From Thelephora terrestris (taxonomy: Eukaryota; Basidiomycota; Agaricomycetes; Thelephorales; Thelephoraceae), in contig WIUZ02000008.1 of the NCBI GenBank assembly GCA_015956445.1, positions 1,364,001-1,428,000 on the forward strand: 64,000 bases of DNA, given 5' to 3'. Numbering within the stretch: the stretch's first letter is position 1; the number at the start of each line of letters is the position of its first letter. The notes beneath the pieces were generated by a model. It worked only from the letters and a program-made list of their open reading frames with translations. It searched no databases and was not told where the DNA came from. A program made the translations under genes and the position numbers. Below, piece after piece: positions 48,233 to 62,630 of this stretch.

Positions 48233-49735
48233 ATGCCAAAAGCTGTCGTTCTCGGTGCTGCCGGTAATCCCCTTCCACGGTCTCTTGTTTCAAACCGGTT
48301 ATCTAATCTACCTCTCCAGGTGGAATCGGACAACCACTATCCTTGCTCCTCAAGGCTAACCCCCTCGTCACCGAGGTATCCCACTAGATGCGATAGACAT
48401 CGTTCAGCCCTCACCTCATGCAAATAGCTCGGCTTGTATGATATCGTTAACACCCCGGGCGTCGCTGCCGACCTCTCTCACATCAACACCCAATCGAAGG
48501 TCAACGGTTTCTTGCCTGCTGACGATGGTCTCGAGAAAGCCTTGACCGGGGCCGATGTCGTGGTTATCCCTGCTGGTGTTCCCCGGAAACCAGGAGTAAG
48601 CGGATTTTTATTTGGTCCCCTATCTCTCGCTGATTACCGCTCACTCACTAGATGACAAGGTTATTTTGAATACCCGCTACGACGACGATTACACTGATGT
48701 CCACCACGATTTCAGAGATGATTTATTCAAGGCGTGTCCCCTCTAACATCTTTCCCCATACTTACCAAGATGCTGACTTTCATAAGATCAATGCCGGCAT
48801 CGTTCGTGATCTCGCCACCGGGATTGCCAAGACCAGCCCCAAGGCTTTCATTCTTGTGATTTCCAACCCGGTAAACTCCACCGTTCCAATCGTCGCCGAA
48901 GTTCTCAAGAAACACGGTGTCTTCGATCCCAAGAGGTATTATCGGACGCCGCACTCATGAATGATCTACTGATCGAGCTGATCTTCGTTCCAGGCTCTTT
49001 GGTGTCACCACATTGGACGTCGTCCGTGCCTCTACCTTCGTGGCTGAGAAGCTCGGAGATCCCTCCTTAGCTGCTTCCGTTACCGTTCCTGTCATTGGTG
49101 GACACAGCGGCGTGACAGTAAGTCTGCGGTTTCGTCTCTCGACCACGGCTCAATCCGTCCGCTTAGATCGTTCCGCTCTTATCCCAATCGTCTCATCCTC
49201 TCCCGGATAGCTTTGCTACCTCTGAACTCGAGGCTCTCACTTTCCGAGTTCAGTTTGGTGGTGATGAAGTCGTCAAGGCCAAGGATGGTGCCGGATCCGC
49301 CACCCTCTCCATGGCCTTCGCTGGAGCTGAGTTTGCTGCTAAGATCCTCCGTGCCATCAAGGGGGAATCTGGTATCACCGCCCCCACCTACGTCAATCTC
49401 ACCTCGGATCCTTCAGGCGCGGAAGCACTTAAGAAGGAGCTTGGAAAAGAAATCGATTACTTCTCGTCCGTGGTCGAGCTCGGAGTGAGTTCCTGCCCAT
49501 CTTATGTCATTGATATATCTTGATGGCTCTCGGATCCGGTAGTCGAACGGTGTTTCCAAGATTTTGCCTCTGGGTAAGGTCACCGACTATGAAAGGGGGT
49601 TAATCAATGCTGCTTTGCCTGAGCTCGCCAGCAACATCGACAAGGTATTGTCTCTTCTACCCTTCCTGTGATGCGTCAGAGACTGAGTGCACATATTTTC
49701 AGGGTGTCTCGTTCATTGCTGGCCCCAAGCTGTAA
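48233..49735 (+). CDS. mdh: malate dehydrogenase (NAD-dependent, no presequence)
   Basis: Ten exons: 48233-48263, 48320-48375, 48428-48595, 48652-48659, 48716-48731, 48787-48935, 48994-49117, 49167-49484, 49543-49644 and 49703-49735; 334 residues. It interconverts malate and oxaloacetate. Motifs: NAD site [18 protein letters not shown], active-site arginines in [28 protein letters not shown], catalytic His in VIGGHSGVT. The protein is of the mitochondrial/peroxisomal MDH type but starts MPKAVVLG with no targeting presequence, suggesting the cytosolic or peroxisomal form; the end GPKL only weakly resembles a PTS1. Exon 4 is 8 nt, and the next intron begins with GC (48732-48786, AAG|GCGTGT). 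Both are required to build [16 protein letters not shown]. Confidence 0.94.
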
Positions 49736-49946
49736 AACATCTAAATACTGTAGAAGAACCTCCTGTAACCGATAAGCTGGAAAATCGAATTTTGTAACAT
49801 TGCCGTATTCTTCGTAGTCGCGCTGCATTATGGCAACATATTTGGCGAAATTTTGCCCAAGGGAGTCGGATATTACGGGGTATTAGTCTCTAGGTGTACG
49901 TGTACAGCGTGCCGCGGTGGGCCTGTGGCTGGTGGAATGAGGATCG

Positions 49947-50228
49947 TCACTTCTTGGACGTCTTCTTGCTCTCCACGAAAAGCACACGCGATTTTACTGG
50001 AGAACGCGTTAGATTCTCGCTGGAATAAATCTGGAGGTAGACTCACCTCTTGGATCATACTTGACAGCGGACAACTTCGGACCCTGCCTCAGCCTCTGAG
50101 TGGTGTAAAAATAACCGGTCTGCGCGGTAGAAATCATCCGGACAATCATGGTTCTAAACGCTCAAGTAAGGTAAGGAGGCAAGAGGGAGTTAGGTGGGTG
50201 CGAACCTAACTTTTGCCTTGCCAGCCAT
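49947..50228 (-). CDS. mitochondrial large-subunit ribosomal protein bL33m
   Basis: Three exons on the minus strand, 50206-50228, 50047-50153 and 49947-49996, joined by 52- and 50-nt introns, give 59 residues: MAGKAKVRTMIVRMISTAQ, then TGYFYTTQRLRQGPKLS, AVKYDPRVKSRVLFVESK and KTSKK. This is the compact bL33 fold of the 54S mitochondrial ribosome, close to fungal homologues beginning MAGKAKARTLLVR. No exon is long enough to be seen as an open frame alone. The exon 1 donor was chosen as AG|GTTCGC because it alone keeps the RT-IVR motif in frame. Its start is 65 bp from the divergent SNM1-type gene. Confidence 0.88.
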
Positions 50229-50293
50229 GTTGGTGTCGAGCGCGAAGTTGCATTTCGATCATTCGATCTCAAAGTTGTCAGGGGACCTTCACT

Positions 50294-52733
50294 ATGCCCC
50301 CCGGGGCGCCCTACCGTGGCTTTATTCTCCCCTACTCTATCCGAGTAGACGAATTCACTGGCTTACCCTCTGATTATCCCGTTGTCCCGAAACTGCACCT
50401 CCTGACCCACACTCACACCGATCATCTCAATGGGTTATCTTCGAAATCCTTCGGTTACACCGTCGTATGCTCAGAAGACGCGAAACAGATGCTCCTCCGA
50501 CACGAGGTATTTGATGAGCGGTCACTGTTCGAGCACGGGATAAGGGCTGAGAAGAGGAGGACGTTCAAGCATCTCAAGGTTTCCCCATTGAAGCGGAAGG
50601 ATGGGACACTTGAACATGGAGGAAGGGATCTCCTGGTACGACGCCCCCCTGGGAAGTCACTCGGGTGCGGCTCAACTGAAACCTCTAGCAAACGATCCCC
50701 CTTCGTACCCCGACAGAGTTCAATCTGAACGGGGAGGATGTCGTGACCATCACGGCTATGGACGCAAATCACTGCCCTGGCGCGGTAATGTAGGGCTTCA
50801 AGGATTGAGCAAATACAATTTGCTGACAGCCTTTTTCTCTGCATAGGTACCTCGTACAGGGTTCCCAGGGGTCTATCCTCCATACCGGAGACGTTCGTGC
50901 CGAACCCAGTTTCTTGGAATCCGTCGCCAAGGATCCCTTCCTGAAACCCTTCCTTGTTCAGGGCGGAACTCGGACTTTGGACGCTATTTATCTAGATACA
51001 GCATCTGTGTGGTCGAGCGCAGAGCCGCCTTCGAAGGTCAGTTTCTGCTCTTATATCCCCGCTTAATGCGCGAGCTGAGAGGTTTTGACTGCTACAGAGG
51101 GTTGCCACAGACGGACTTGTTGACCTGATGGGCCGCTTCCCAGCCACAACGCACTTTTTCGTTAATGCGTGGACATGGGGGTACGAAGAAATGCTCACGG
51201 CCATTGCCTCTCACTTTGGAGACAAGGTTAGCTCACATTCCAATATCACACACTCTCGACAATTCGAGTTCCCAGATACACGTAGACCGGTATAAACATA
51301 GCATATACTCTCACCTTTCACATGAAGGCTTACTAAGGATCACCACACGGGAAATGTCCTCAACCAGATTCCACGCATGCGAACGGTTCGATCGGTGCGA
51401 AGTGGTCGAAAGGTCAGCGAAGACTGTGGTGTACGTGAATCCGGTCCCCATGGGATCCGGGGACTGGAGTCGATACCTCGATGCGACGAGAGAAAAGCTC
51501 CACTATGGAGAGGATGTCACGTCCTTGGTTCGGTTCACTCCATTCTTGAGGCCTCTCTTTCTAATTGCTCGAGATTAGCTTTGCCCTTTATGGAGACACT
51601 CGCCATCTTCTGAACTGCAAGCGTTCGTCAAGCTCTTCAGACCGCATAGGATTATTCCAAACACTCTGGACCAAGGCCTGGAAAATCTCGACTGGATAGC
51701 GATCGACAATATGTTTAGGGACTGCCTCTCATCCCACGGCAAATCTATTACGGAGAGCATTCTGGAAGACGTTATGAAAAATATTTCCGAAGGTGATTTG
51801 TCCGTGAAGTTGGACTCGTGGGCCGAGTTGGCAGGCGATGGAGAGAAAGGAGACGTAGCGCTGAAGAACCTGGAGGGTGGTGGTGAGGCGATTGGTACAG
51901 CTACACAGTGGATGACTCCGGACGAGAAGGGGCTGAAGAAGCTGCAGAGGATCCAAGAGCACCTCCCGGAATCTCTCAAACTTCGTTTGGTGAATTATAT
52001 CGCCTGGGCCAAGGCGAAGATCCAGGCCTTAGCCGAGGAGCGGCTGCGAGAAGAAAGTCAGACAAGGTCGGAGCGGAGCGAGGAGACGGAGGATGACTTC
52101 TACGATGATAAAGGGAACACGGCTCATCGAATCTTTGCAGGATCCTCATTTACACGATCCGAAAGGAGCTTTTCCGCCCCCGTTGAAGGAGAGTCGGGAT
52201 TTTTCACGCCAGTCTCAAGCCCAAGGAAAGTTCAGCACCATCGTCAAATTCTTACTGCCTCCCCCACCCCACCCTCCTCGATCTTCAATCAGGGATACGC
52301 GAGCTGGTTCACGCCCATCACGCCCCCGAAACGACTGTCTAATCCGCCTCTTAAGACGCCTAAACTTAAGAAGGTGACGAGCATCTTGTCTCCTTCCACT
52401 ACTAAAGTGAATGCGGTTCGTCCATCCGCAACCACAAAATCGCGCCTGGAGGCCACATCGGATCCCACTTCACGGTCTCTCCCTCCCTCAAATCTCGCTC
52501 CTGCGCACTCTTCTGCCAGTACGTCTTTTACATCTTCCCTTTCTTCCAGCTCCACACAACGGAGTAGCAAGACTCCCGCATCGCCCAGAACCATCGCCAG
52601 AAGAGAAAAACGGAGGGCTGAAAGGGAGGAGAGGCGCAGAATCGCTCTAAAACTTGGTCGTGCACGGCCGGACCTGGTCAGCAAGGAGTTTACGGAGAAG
52701 TTCTTTGAGTCCACGCAGGAGGAGCCATGTTGA
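50294..52733 (+). CDS. SNM1/Pso2-type metallo-beta-lactamase nuclease
   Basis: Six exons: 50294-50635, 50719-50789, 50847-51036, 51098-51226, 51276-51527 and 51579-52733; about 712 residues. Family members (Pso2/SNM1, Artemis, Apollo) are 5' exonucleases acting in interstrand cross-link repair, end joining or telomere care. The metal-binding motif is LLTHTHTDHLNGL; further motifs are DANHCPGAVMYL, SILHTGDVR and LDAIYLDTA, then a DRMBL-like region (SSTRFHACERFDRCE, VYVNPVPMG). About 300 residues of Ser/Pro-rich, basic C-terminal tail follow. The N-terminal position of the nuclease domain and the RPHRIIPNT-type end resemble Artemis/Apollo more than Pso2, which has a long N-terminal arm. Subtype not settled. 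Divergent from bL33m. Confidence 0.87.
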
Positions 52734-53337
52734 CTTTCTTTCTTCGACCGACGTGGTCATGATCTGCCAACCTGATGCGGGGAGTCCTCTGGGATCCTTG
52801 AGGAACATCGCGACGAGCTGGAAGAGGATGCATTGTACTCTATTCGCAAGTTCTTGCCCAACTCATTGCAAGAAGACCTTCCGATCGCTTGGGGAAAGCT
52901 GACCAACGGGACGGAAACGGATTTCCGTTTCAAAACAACTTTTTTTGTACCCTCTCTCCATCGGTAATCTTAAACGTTAATTAATGGGAAACTGGATTTT
53001 TATTATTTGCGTGGGCTAGGGGCGTTTTTGCGTGGGCACGAATCGTCCTATGGTTCGCAAATCCTATTGCAGCTGTTGGCAAGCGATCTAGACAACGACC
53101 GGAGGAAACGGGTGACTTGCGGCTGGTCGGGAGTGAATTCTGCTACATAGATCAGGTTGAGGGTGAAATCTACAAAGAGCTCCGCTTTGCTCTGAAAGAG
53201 ATGTTGGTGTCTTTTAAAATGCCACTCGTGAAGTATAGTCATGGGGCTCGAGATAAGCACCCTTGCTGTTTTGGCGTGCGTACTTTGTAGAAACAAATAC
53301 GGGTGGTATGCAATATGCAACTCTAAAATGGTGACAA
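52734..53337. other. convergent 3' region between SNM1-type gene and lhs1
   Basis: 604 bp between two stop codons, partly AT-rich. No gene recognised. Confidence 0.45.
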
Positions 53338-56253
53338 TCAAAGCTCATCGTGACTCTTCTGTCCTTTATCATTCCCCGGTGTTGCCGTCTCAGACGGAGC
53401 TCCCGATGTCGACCCCTGTGATCCCTTTGACTTCTTCTTTGATGGCGCCTTCTTTTTCCACAACTTCTGCAGGTGGTTCTCCAACGTCTTCGCCCTTGCC
53501 CTCATCTCGCTCGTCAAAATGACCGGATCTTGGTTCATAGGGACCTGTCGCTGCTTCGCTACCCATTCGGCCAGCCATGCCTCGTGCTCCTTCAGCACCT
53601 TCTCGAGAGCGTCGATCTCAGCTTGGGTATACCGAGCCGGGGGCCCACCCTCAGCCTCAGCGGTAAGGTTCTGCTTCGCTTCGGTGATAAACAGCCGCGA
53701 GGACCAGTTCCACATTTGAGAATCGTTGAGAGCCTTGGGAAATTCTTCGATTTCCCTGTACCTGTGAGCGATTGGGCGCTCGAGACCCCTTTTAATGGTG
53801 AGCAAACGGTGCCGCTAAAAGTCACAAGGGGTACGTACTCGAGGCCGGATAACTTTTCCAGGAATTGTTTAGTATCAGCGTTATCAGCCTCGTCATGCAT
53901 CCACGCGAGAGTCTCCTCAAGCTTATTCTGGATAGCGGATCTCTCGCCGGGTTGGGAGCACTTCGTGAACGGAGTCTCTGAGTCGTCACTGAGGAGGTCA
54001 CGAAGTTTGTACAAGTAGCTCTCAAGATTGTTCCTTGCTTCTTCCGTGCGACGCTTTGATCCCTCGATATTATCGATTTCGCGCAACCTGTTTGACAGCT
54101 GTCAGCGAAGGCACAGGAAACGCGGAGGATATATCTTTTACCTAGTACGAGCGGCTCGCTTTTCCTCAGCGGTCATGGGAGGAGTGGGGCCGAATTCAAA
54201 ATCGATAGTCAATGGAACTGAGATTTCGGCACCCAGGGGCTTAGGAGTGTCATCCACTGTAGTGCTCTCATCTGTGAGAACGGTAGGTTCCGAGTCAGTG
54301 CTGGTCGAGGTAGGAGAAGGAGGGTCGCTGGAGCCGCCACCGAATAGACCTTTTATTTTATCTACAAACGAGTTAGTCAGAGATTCTGAACGATTTAGTA
54401 CCATTCCTCACCTTTGATGGAGTCCTGCTTTACCTCGCCGACAGCGATAGCATCAGAGATCGAAACAAAACCCGACTCGGAGAGGGCGATGGTGGTCTTG
54501 ATTACAGGCTCGAAAACACCTTGTTCGGTCAAGTTGGCAATGGCTTCAGCGACACCACCAATTTTGGCTTCGACCACCTCCTGAGAATGATCGCTGGATG
54601 AGAAAAGAAAACGTCAACAAATGGACGAAGGCTCGAGTTACAAGTACCCACATGAACGGTATCTTCTTGTACAGCAACTTGATCGAAAAGTCATCCTTCC
54701 TCTTGAAGGTCAACGTCTTCTTGCTTCCTGTGTTGGAACTGGGAGGGAATATCGTAGAAGTGATAGTCTTAGGTGATCCTCCGCCCTTAGGCACGGTGGT
54801 ATAAGACGCCTGGATGTCATACATGTAGACATCGGAGACCTTGATTTCTTTGGTCTTGAACTGGCGACTAAGACCGGCACCATAGAATCCAGCACCGAGA
54901 ACAGCGGCTTCATCGGCATTGACGTTAACAGCAACCTTGTCCTCTCCTGCAGTAGACCTCACGGCTTGTTGAATCATAGGTGTTCTGGAGGCTCCGCCAG
55001 TAAGGATTACGGAGGTGATATTCTCCTACAGAAAGAGATAAGTTAAGAAATGACAACAAAGAGACTAGAAGCGTACGAAGGTCAAGCCGGCCTTAGCCAA
55101 GCATGTGTGAAGGGGAATGACGAATCGGACTTTGAGGTCGCTAGCAGCGGTTTCGAATTGAGACCGCTTGATTCTACCGCGGTAGTCGATATCCTTGTAT
55201 GCACTCTCGATCTGGATGGTTTCAAATATAAGCTTAGGGAGGTACGCGAGAGAGATCACTTACAGTGGACACAGCCTCGCTGTTGGCACTGAGGATAGCT
55301 TTCAGCCTGTTAGCTTCCTTCCTGAACTTAGACATAGCCCGCTTGTCTTTGGTGATGTCAATCTGGTTCTTGTTCATGAAATCCTCGACAAGAATCTTGA
55401 CCAGCCTACGATCCAACTCTGTTCCACCGGACCTACGATCGAATCCTGAAGAGAGAACATTGACCTGAGTGTATGACTTGGGTTTACCCTTTCCAGTTGA
55501 TTCGACGGTGGAAAACTCGACAAGGGTGGTTCGAATCGCAGAAGCACCGGCATCATAAATTATGTGAACCTCTGGCTCTGGAAAGGTCCTGGTCATGGCG
55601 TAGTTAACCGCTACGGCGGTGCCATCGTTGACGAGGGCCAATGTTCGAAGGCCAGCTATCTCGATCGCATCCACAACGGCGTCGCGTTCGGCTTGAGTGT
55701 AGAAGGGGGGGACAGTGACAACAACGTCCGTGACCTTCTCGCCAGCAACTGACTCGGCGAGTTCTTTAACGTAGGAAAACTGCATGGCTATGAGCTCCTC
55801 GACTGTCCACTCGGTACCATCGGATCGGCGAAGTGATATGGTATTTCGAGAGGACTTGACGGTATCGGCGGAGGAGAGGGTGGCATAGTAAGAGACTGCT
55901 TCGGAGTCGAAGGGGACGCCTTGCAGGTATTTCAAGAAATTGAACGAGTCCGTTGGAAATCTCGAGGCCTACGCAAGGTCAGTCACGAGTGGTCAATGTG
56001 AGTGTGCCCTGTCGCGACTTACGAGGTTGTATGCGTCGGAACCAAAAAGACGGTCGTCATTCTTCCAACCTACGGAAGATTGAATTTTACGCTTCGAGTC
56101 TTTGTTGAGCAGGACGTCAAAGGGGACCCCGGGTTTCATTAGGGAGGCCTTGATCCATTCGGAGCCATAGTCGATAGCGAGAAGAGAGGCTAAGGCTTGG
56201 TGGAGATTGAGCGTTAAGAGAAACAAGAAACCCAGCAGAAGATTTCTCGACAT
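53338..56253 (-). CDS. lhs1: ER Hsp70-like chaperone Lhs1/HYOU1 (GRP170)
   Basis: Eight exons on the minus strand: 56023-56253, 55264-55968, 55077-55211, 54652-55025, 54412-54593, 54142-54361, 53839-54087 and 53338-53788; 848 residues. Lhs1/GRP170 helps protein import and folding in the ER and is a nucleotide-exchange factor for BiP. A signal peptide (MSRNLLLGFLFLLTLNLHQ) precedes the ATPase domain (LLAIDYGSEWIKASLMKPG, VVVTVPPFYTQAERDAV, ALVNDGTAVAVNYA, SVILTGGASRTPMIQ). Next are a beta-sandwich domain with an acidic Ser/Thr loop, and the long helical C-terminal domain typical of Hsp110/GRP170. The end HDEL is an ER retrieval signal. BiP lies about 3.5 kb away on the other strand. Confidence 0.94.
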
Positions 56254-56339
56254 GGTTTGGAAACGACGAGAGAGAAAAGAGGGAGGTTTAAAGGGTATAT
56301 GACATATGATGTGGTTTGGTCGTAAACACGTTTAGGCCG

Positions 56340-56346
56340 ACGTGGC
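56340..56346 (+). promoter_or_regulatory. ACGTGGC motif upstream of lhs1 (possible unfolded-protein-response site)
   Basis: ACGTGGC (GCCACGT in the direction of lhs1) lies about 90 bp upstream of the lhs1 ATG. The same seven bases occur upstream of BiP. The core CCACGT / ACGTGG is part of ERSE and UPRE-like elements bound by Hac1/XBP1-type factors. A short match, inferred only. Confidence 0.35.
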
Positions 56347-57238
56347 TCAATCTCAAATCTCGATCACTCCGCGCCTTTCTTAAGTATACTTCCACCCTGG
56401 GAACCGAGCCTAACCCAGACGAAAAGTGATAATCTCCCTTGTCCTTGAGGCTGGTGTACCCTATTTTTCCCCCGGTCAGCCGGTCAGCGTCAGGGCTCAG
56501 GTCCAACCCCACTCCCAACGATGTAACCCTCACACCACGCCTTTTCCATATCTATCTTGCTCGTGGATACGGAGCTAGGCCTTCGCGCGTTGTCAAAAGG
56601 GAACAGACTGCACGCTCAACCGAGGTGCCACTCACCTTGTCTGTGGCTAGATCAGGCAAAACAATAACATGTTGAGAGGGCGGAAGGGAGAAATTTAGCG
56701 TTCCCAAATTCCCAGGGACAGCAACCGGATGTGTTTACTTAACGATGTGTTGAATGCTTTGTTCTGAGACAGCAGCTATCAGACTTGGGGCCGAACGAAT
56801 AGGGCTTGTTGCGGGATAAACGTTCTCCTTGTTCTCCTCTACTGGGATCATCCACTCTGAGGGACAGATTCGACCGTGAAGCAGGATCGCGGGGTATCGT
56901 GTACGACAAGGATGGTAATATAGCGTGACGAGGGGAGACCGTTCTGGCTATCATAAGTATCTCGACCCTTGGTGGCGTGTGCACATGAGTCCAGACGAAT
57001 AATCTTATAAGTGGCAGGTATCCAAGCGCCTTGCCTAGATGGAGCATCTAGGCAGCGCTAGCCGACACTTCCCAGTGAATGCTGGCGTCAAGACAGACCC
57101 AAGTGGCCAGCTAACGCTACTCGAGATATTCATAAGGCATGGTCAGTTGCCCGCTGATCAGATCAGTCCACCCACCTGCTGCAACACAGTTCAGCGGCTG
57201 TGGGAATGTTGTTATCTTCGGCCGGTGGAGCTGGAGGG

Positions 57239-57245
57239 TATAAAT
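57239..57245 (+). promoter_or_regulatory. TATA box of permease copy B
   Basis: TATAAAT at 62 bp upstream of the permease ATG. Inferred from position. Confidence 0.45.
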
Positions 57246-57306
57246 GGTACGTTAGAGAAACAGGGCACAGAGAAAGAATCCCGCTTCACCGCCACCCACC
57301 ACCACC

Positions 57307-59480
57307 ATGCAGGACGAGCATCGACAGCGAGACGAAGCCCTCCTCGCCAGCCTGGGCTACAAGCAAGAGTTCAGTCGGGAGTTTGCCCCTCTAGAGGTCT
57401 TTGGAATTGCGTTCAGCATCATCGGTCTGCTGCCTTCAATAGCTTCTGTCCTCGTCTTCGCCCTTCCGAATGGTGGTCCTGCCGCAATGGTCTGGGGTTG
57501 GGCCGTCGCAAGTATTGGAGTCTTCTTTGTTGGCCTTAGCATGGCTGAACTCGCATCCGCTGCCCCCACATCTGGAGGAGTAATGAGCTTTCTCTGCTGT
57601 CCCGAGTCCGTTTCGTTCAAGGGCTTTTCTTTCGCAGCTCTATTTCTGGACACATTCCTTATCTTCCCCATTTTGCCGAAATCTATTGGCCTGGGTCGTT
57701 GGTTGTGAGTTGGCCCACAGGCGGTAAAAGTTGTGTTCTTCCTGATGTACTTTCAGATGCGAATACAATTGGCTCAATCGCTTGTGAGTGCAGTTCCATG
57801 AGGTCGCCTTGTTTGTAATCCAAACCACATGGATTAGCTATTGCCTCTATTGATTGGGGATGCGCAGTCCAGATCGCGGCCGCTGCCGCCATTGGATCTG
57901 GTGAAAGATACTCCGCGACTTCTGCAGAGACCTTGTATGTCACCACTTTATCCTTATTTGCCACGTACTGATGCACGACAAGCGGAATCTACGTTGCTGT
58001 CGTTGTGACTCATGGGGCCATATGCTCTCTCGGTACCAAGGTTCTTGCTCGGCTACAAGGGTTATATGTGGTCCTTAATGTTCTGTGGGTTCCACCCTTG
58101 TGCGTGAAAAGAAAACCGCACTTACCGTCCTTCCAGGCTTTGCCTCGTGGTAATAATTGCACTCCCAGTGGCAACACCAGCCAAGTACAAAAATTCTGCG
58201 AGTTACGCCTTGGCTAACTTTACAAATCGTGAGTCTCACCAAAATCACAACGAGTGTCCACTCAAGCATACTTTACCAAGTAAATGGATGGCCGAATGGA
58301 TACGCGTTCATTCTTAGTTTCTTGGCTCCTTTGTGGACCATATGTATGGCTCTTGCCACTGAACATAGGGTGCTTCCACGCTAATGAGATTACTAAACCA
58401 GGCTCATTTGACTCGAGCATTCACATTAGTGAGGAGGCATCTAACGCTGCCGTTGCTGTACCGTGGGCAATCGTCACTGCCATCGGCATTGCGGGTGTCT
58501 TGGGATGGGGTGAACGTCATAGTTTCCACCCTCTTGACGCACGCTAACTTCGACCCCAGCCATTAATGTGGTGCTTGCGTTTTTTATGGGCAGTGATATC
58601 CAAGCGCTCTTGGACAGTGATGTCGGCCAGCCCATGGCTCAGATATTCTACCAGAGTTTTGGTCAGAAGGGTACTCTGGCGATATGGAGTGTCATCGTCA
58701 TCGTGCAGTCGGTCATCTCAAGGTCAACCCCGTATCGAGTAACTAATGGCTTCGCATACCAGGTATATGATGGGGTCGAGTATGGTGAGTTTCGCCTCCA
58801 CCACGCTACACAACTCTCCAGCATTGGACCAAAGAGGCACACCTAGGTTCTGGCTGCGTCACGGCAGGCATTTGCCTTTTCTCGAGACGGCGCTCTGCCA
58901 TTCTCGGCCACCTTATACAAAATAAACAGTTCTACAGGAACGCCTGTGAACACCGTCTGGTTTTGCTGTACTATATCCATCTTGCTCGGCCTCCTGGCAT
59001 TTGCCGGTGAACAGGCAATCGGGGCTATCTTCAGCCTGAGTATCGTGGGTCTTTACATTGCATACGCAACCCCAATCGTAGCGAGGTTCGTATTCGAGAA
59101 CGATTTCAAACCAGGCCCTTTCAGCCTTGGTAGATGGGTGAGCCAAAAGTTTGTGAACTGATATGCGTTGATCTGACGTAACATCTCGCTAGAGTCTTCC
59201 GGTGGCTGTGATTTCTGTGACGTGGATGGCGTTTGTGGGAATCGTGTTTTTATTCCCTTCGACCCCGACGGTTGGGGTGGGAGACATGAACTACACCGTA
59301 GTTGTCCTGGGTGGGGTTCTCACCCTGTCACTGGTCTACTACTACTTCCCCAAATATGGCGGCAAGAATTGGTTCACCGGACCTGTGCCAACGATAGACG
59401 TGCCCCGGTACAGCACGGGTGTCGATAAGGAGAGGGAGAAAGGGAGTCTCAGAGTGGAGATAGCGCAAACGAAAGAGTAG
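57307..59480 (+). CDS. amino-acid/GABA permease (APC superfamily, Uga4-like), copy B
   Basis: Starts MQDEHRQRDEALLASLGYKQ in a CCACC context and ends VEIAQTKE. Early exons are 57307-57579, 57638-57704 and 57757-57783; several more follow, the last ending at 59480. Markers in order: GYKQEFSREFAPLEVFGIAF, GGPAAMVWGWAVASI, SMAELASAAPTSGG, LYFWTHSLSSP, IDWGCAVQI, VNGWPNGYAFILSFLAPLW, HISEEASNAAVAVPWAI, FMGSDIQALLDSDVGQPM, RQAFAFSRDGALPFS, GTPVNTVWFCCTISILLGLL and YGGKNWFTGPV. Twelve helices are expected. It transports amino acids, GABA or choline by homology; specificity is unknown. It is a paralogue of the gene at 44961-47401 but not a recent tandem copy, and lies between the two ER Hsp70 genes. 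Confidence 0.85.
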
Positions 59481-59626
59481 TCACGAAAGGTCCTCTGAGG
59501 CCCATCTGTACTTTGGAGCTCCTTGTGCGTTGCAGCATTGAGCAGTCGTATCATAGAATCCCTTTTATTATTTGTCCTGCCGCGTCTTTCGCAAGTGCTT
59601 GAAACTAAAAGTCACGAACACGTTGT

Positions 59627-59633
59627 GCCACGT
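59627..59633 (+). promoter_or_regulatory. GCCACGT motif upstream of BiP (possible unfolded-protein-response site)
   Basis: GCCACGT lies 75-80 bp upstream of the BiP ATG and about 20 bp before its TATA box. The same seven bases, in the same orientation relative to the gene, occur upstream of lhs1. Inferred regulatory role. Confidence 0.38.
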
Positions 59634-59654
59634 ACCAGTACTTCGGGCGTCTGA

Positions 59655-59661
59655 TATAAAA
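59655..59661 (+). promoter_or_regulatory. TATA box of BiP
   Basis: TATAAAA about 47-53 bp upstream of the BiP ATG, following the GCCACGT motif. Inferred from position and sequence. Confidence 0.55.
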
Positions 59662-59707
59662 CCCCAGAACCTCAACACGTCAACACAGTTTTCCCTTTCC
59701 CCTCACC

Positions 59708-62014
<2,307 letters not shown>

Positions 62015-62341
62015 TTTAACCGTATATCCACCATAGTAATATCCCCCATCCTGTCTCGTAGTTCTGTCATTGTTTTATCCTCGCACGGATACTGAAACCA
62101 AGGTTTCTACACGTTACAAACCTGGAGCTCCTTGAGTGTATGACCAAGTCGAAGTAACTGTGTGCCCTTCCGGTTTGTAACCCCAGAGCGCCGCGGGGAG
62201 GACCACGCACCAAAGTTGGAGTAGTGGCCGAGACCTCGCATGGCTAAAGGGAGCTGATCAGGGTTGTTGAAAGTACTAGGCGAAATGGAGCGGTCCCCAG
62301 GCCTCTTCTCCCCCAAAAACATGGTGAAGGCCAAGAAAAAT
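62015..62341. other. BiP 3' flank
   Basis: 327 bp between the BiP stop and tRNA-Arg; presumably 3' UTR. No gene recognised. Confidence 0.5.
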
Positions 62342-62413
62342 TGACCGAGGTAGTACTCGAAACTACAACCTCCTGATTCGTAGTCAGACGCGCTACCATT
62401 ACGCCACACGGCC
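62342..62413 (-). tRNA. tRNA-Arg (anticodon ACG)
   Basis: On the minus strand: acceptor GGCCGTG with CTCGGTC, D stem GCG/CGC, anticodon stem TCTGA/TCAGG with loop CTACGAA (anticodon ACG), T stem GTAGT/ACTAC with loop TTCGAGT, then A73. No intron. One T-T mismatch occurs in the acceptor stem (6-67). It lies 330 bp after BiP and about 220 bp from the inverted F-box gene. Confidence 0.9.
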
Positions 62414-62630
62414 ATATTGCAAGTGGTGAATAACAGTATAATAATGTTCAATCATTCAGAAGCACCACCAAACGGTCAAAAGTTGGAATCCCTAACCAAC
62501 CCGGTTTCTATTACGGTATAGGTGTGGCTAGAAAGCTCCTCAAAGCCGTGACAAAAATACTCTATGTGGGGTTCGTTCAGATTTCCAGCAAATTTCACGA
62601 TAACTACAGTGTTTGGGGCTTTGGTGACCA

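Larger units (their letters stand above)
56254..57306. other. divergent promoter region of lhs1 and permease B
   Basis: 1.05 kb; contains the ACGTGGC motif near lhs1 and the permease TATA box. No gene recognised. Confidence 0.45.

Noticed and set aside
62107-62451. A 114-codon minus-strand frame beginning inside MAVWRNGSASDYESGG
   Set aside because: That phrase is the usual conceptual translation of a tRNA gene; it overlaps tRNA-Arg and its flank, so it is not a protein gene.
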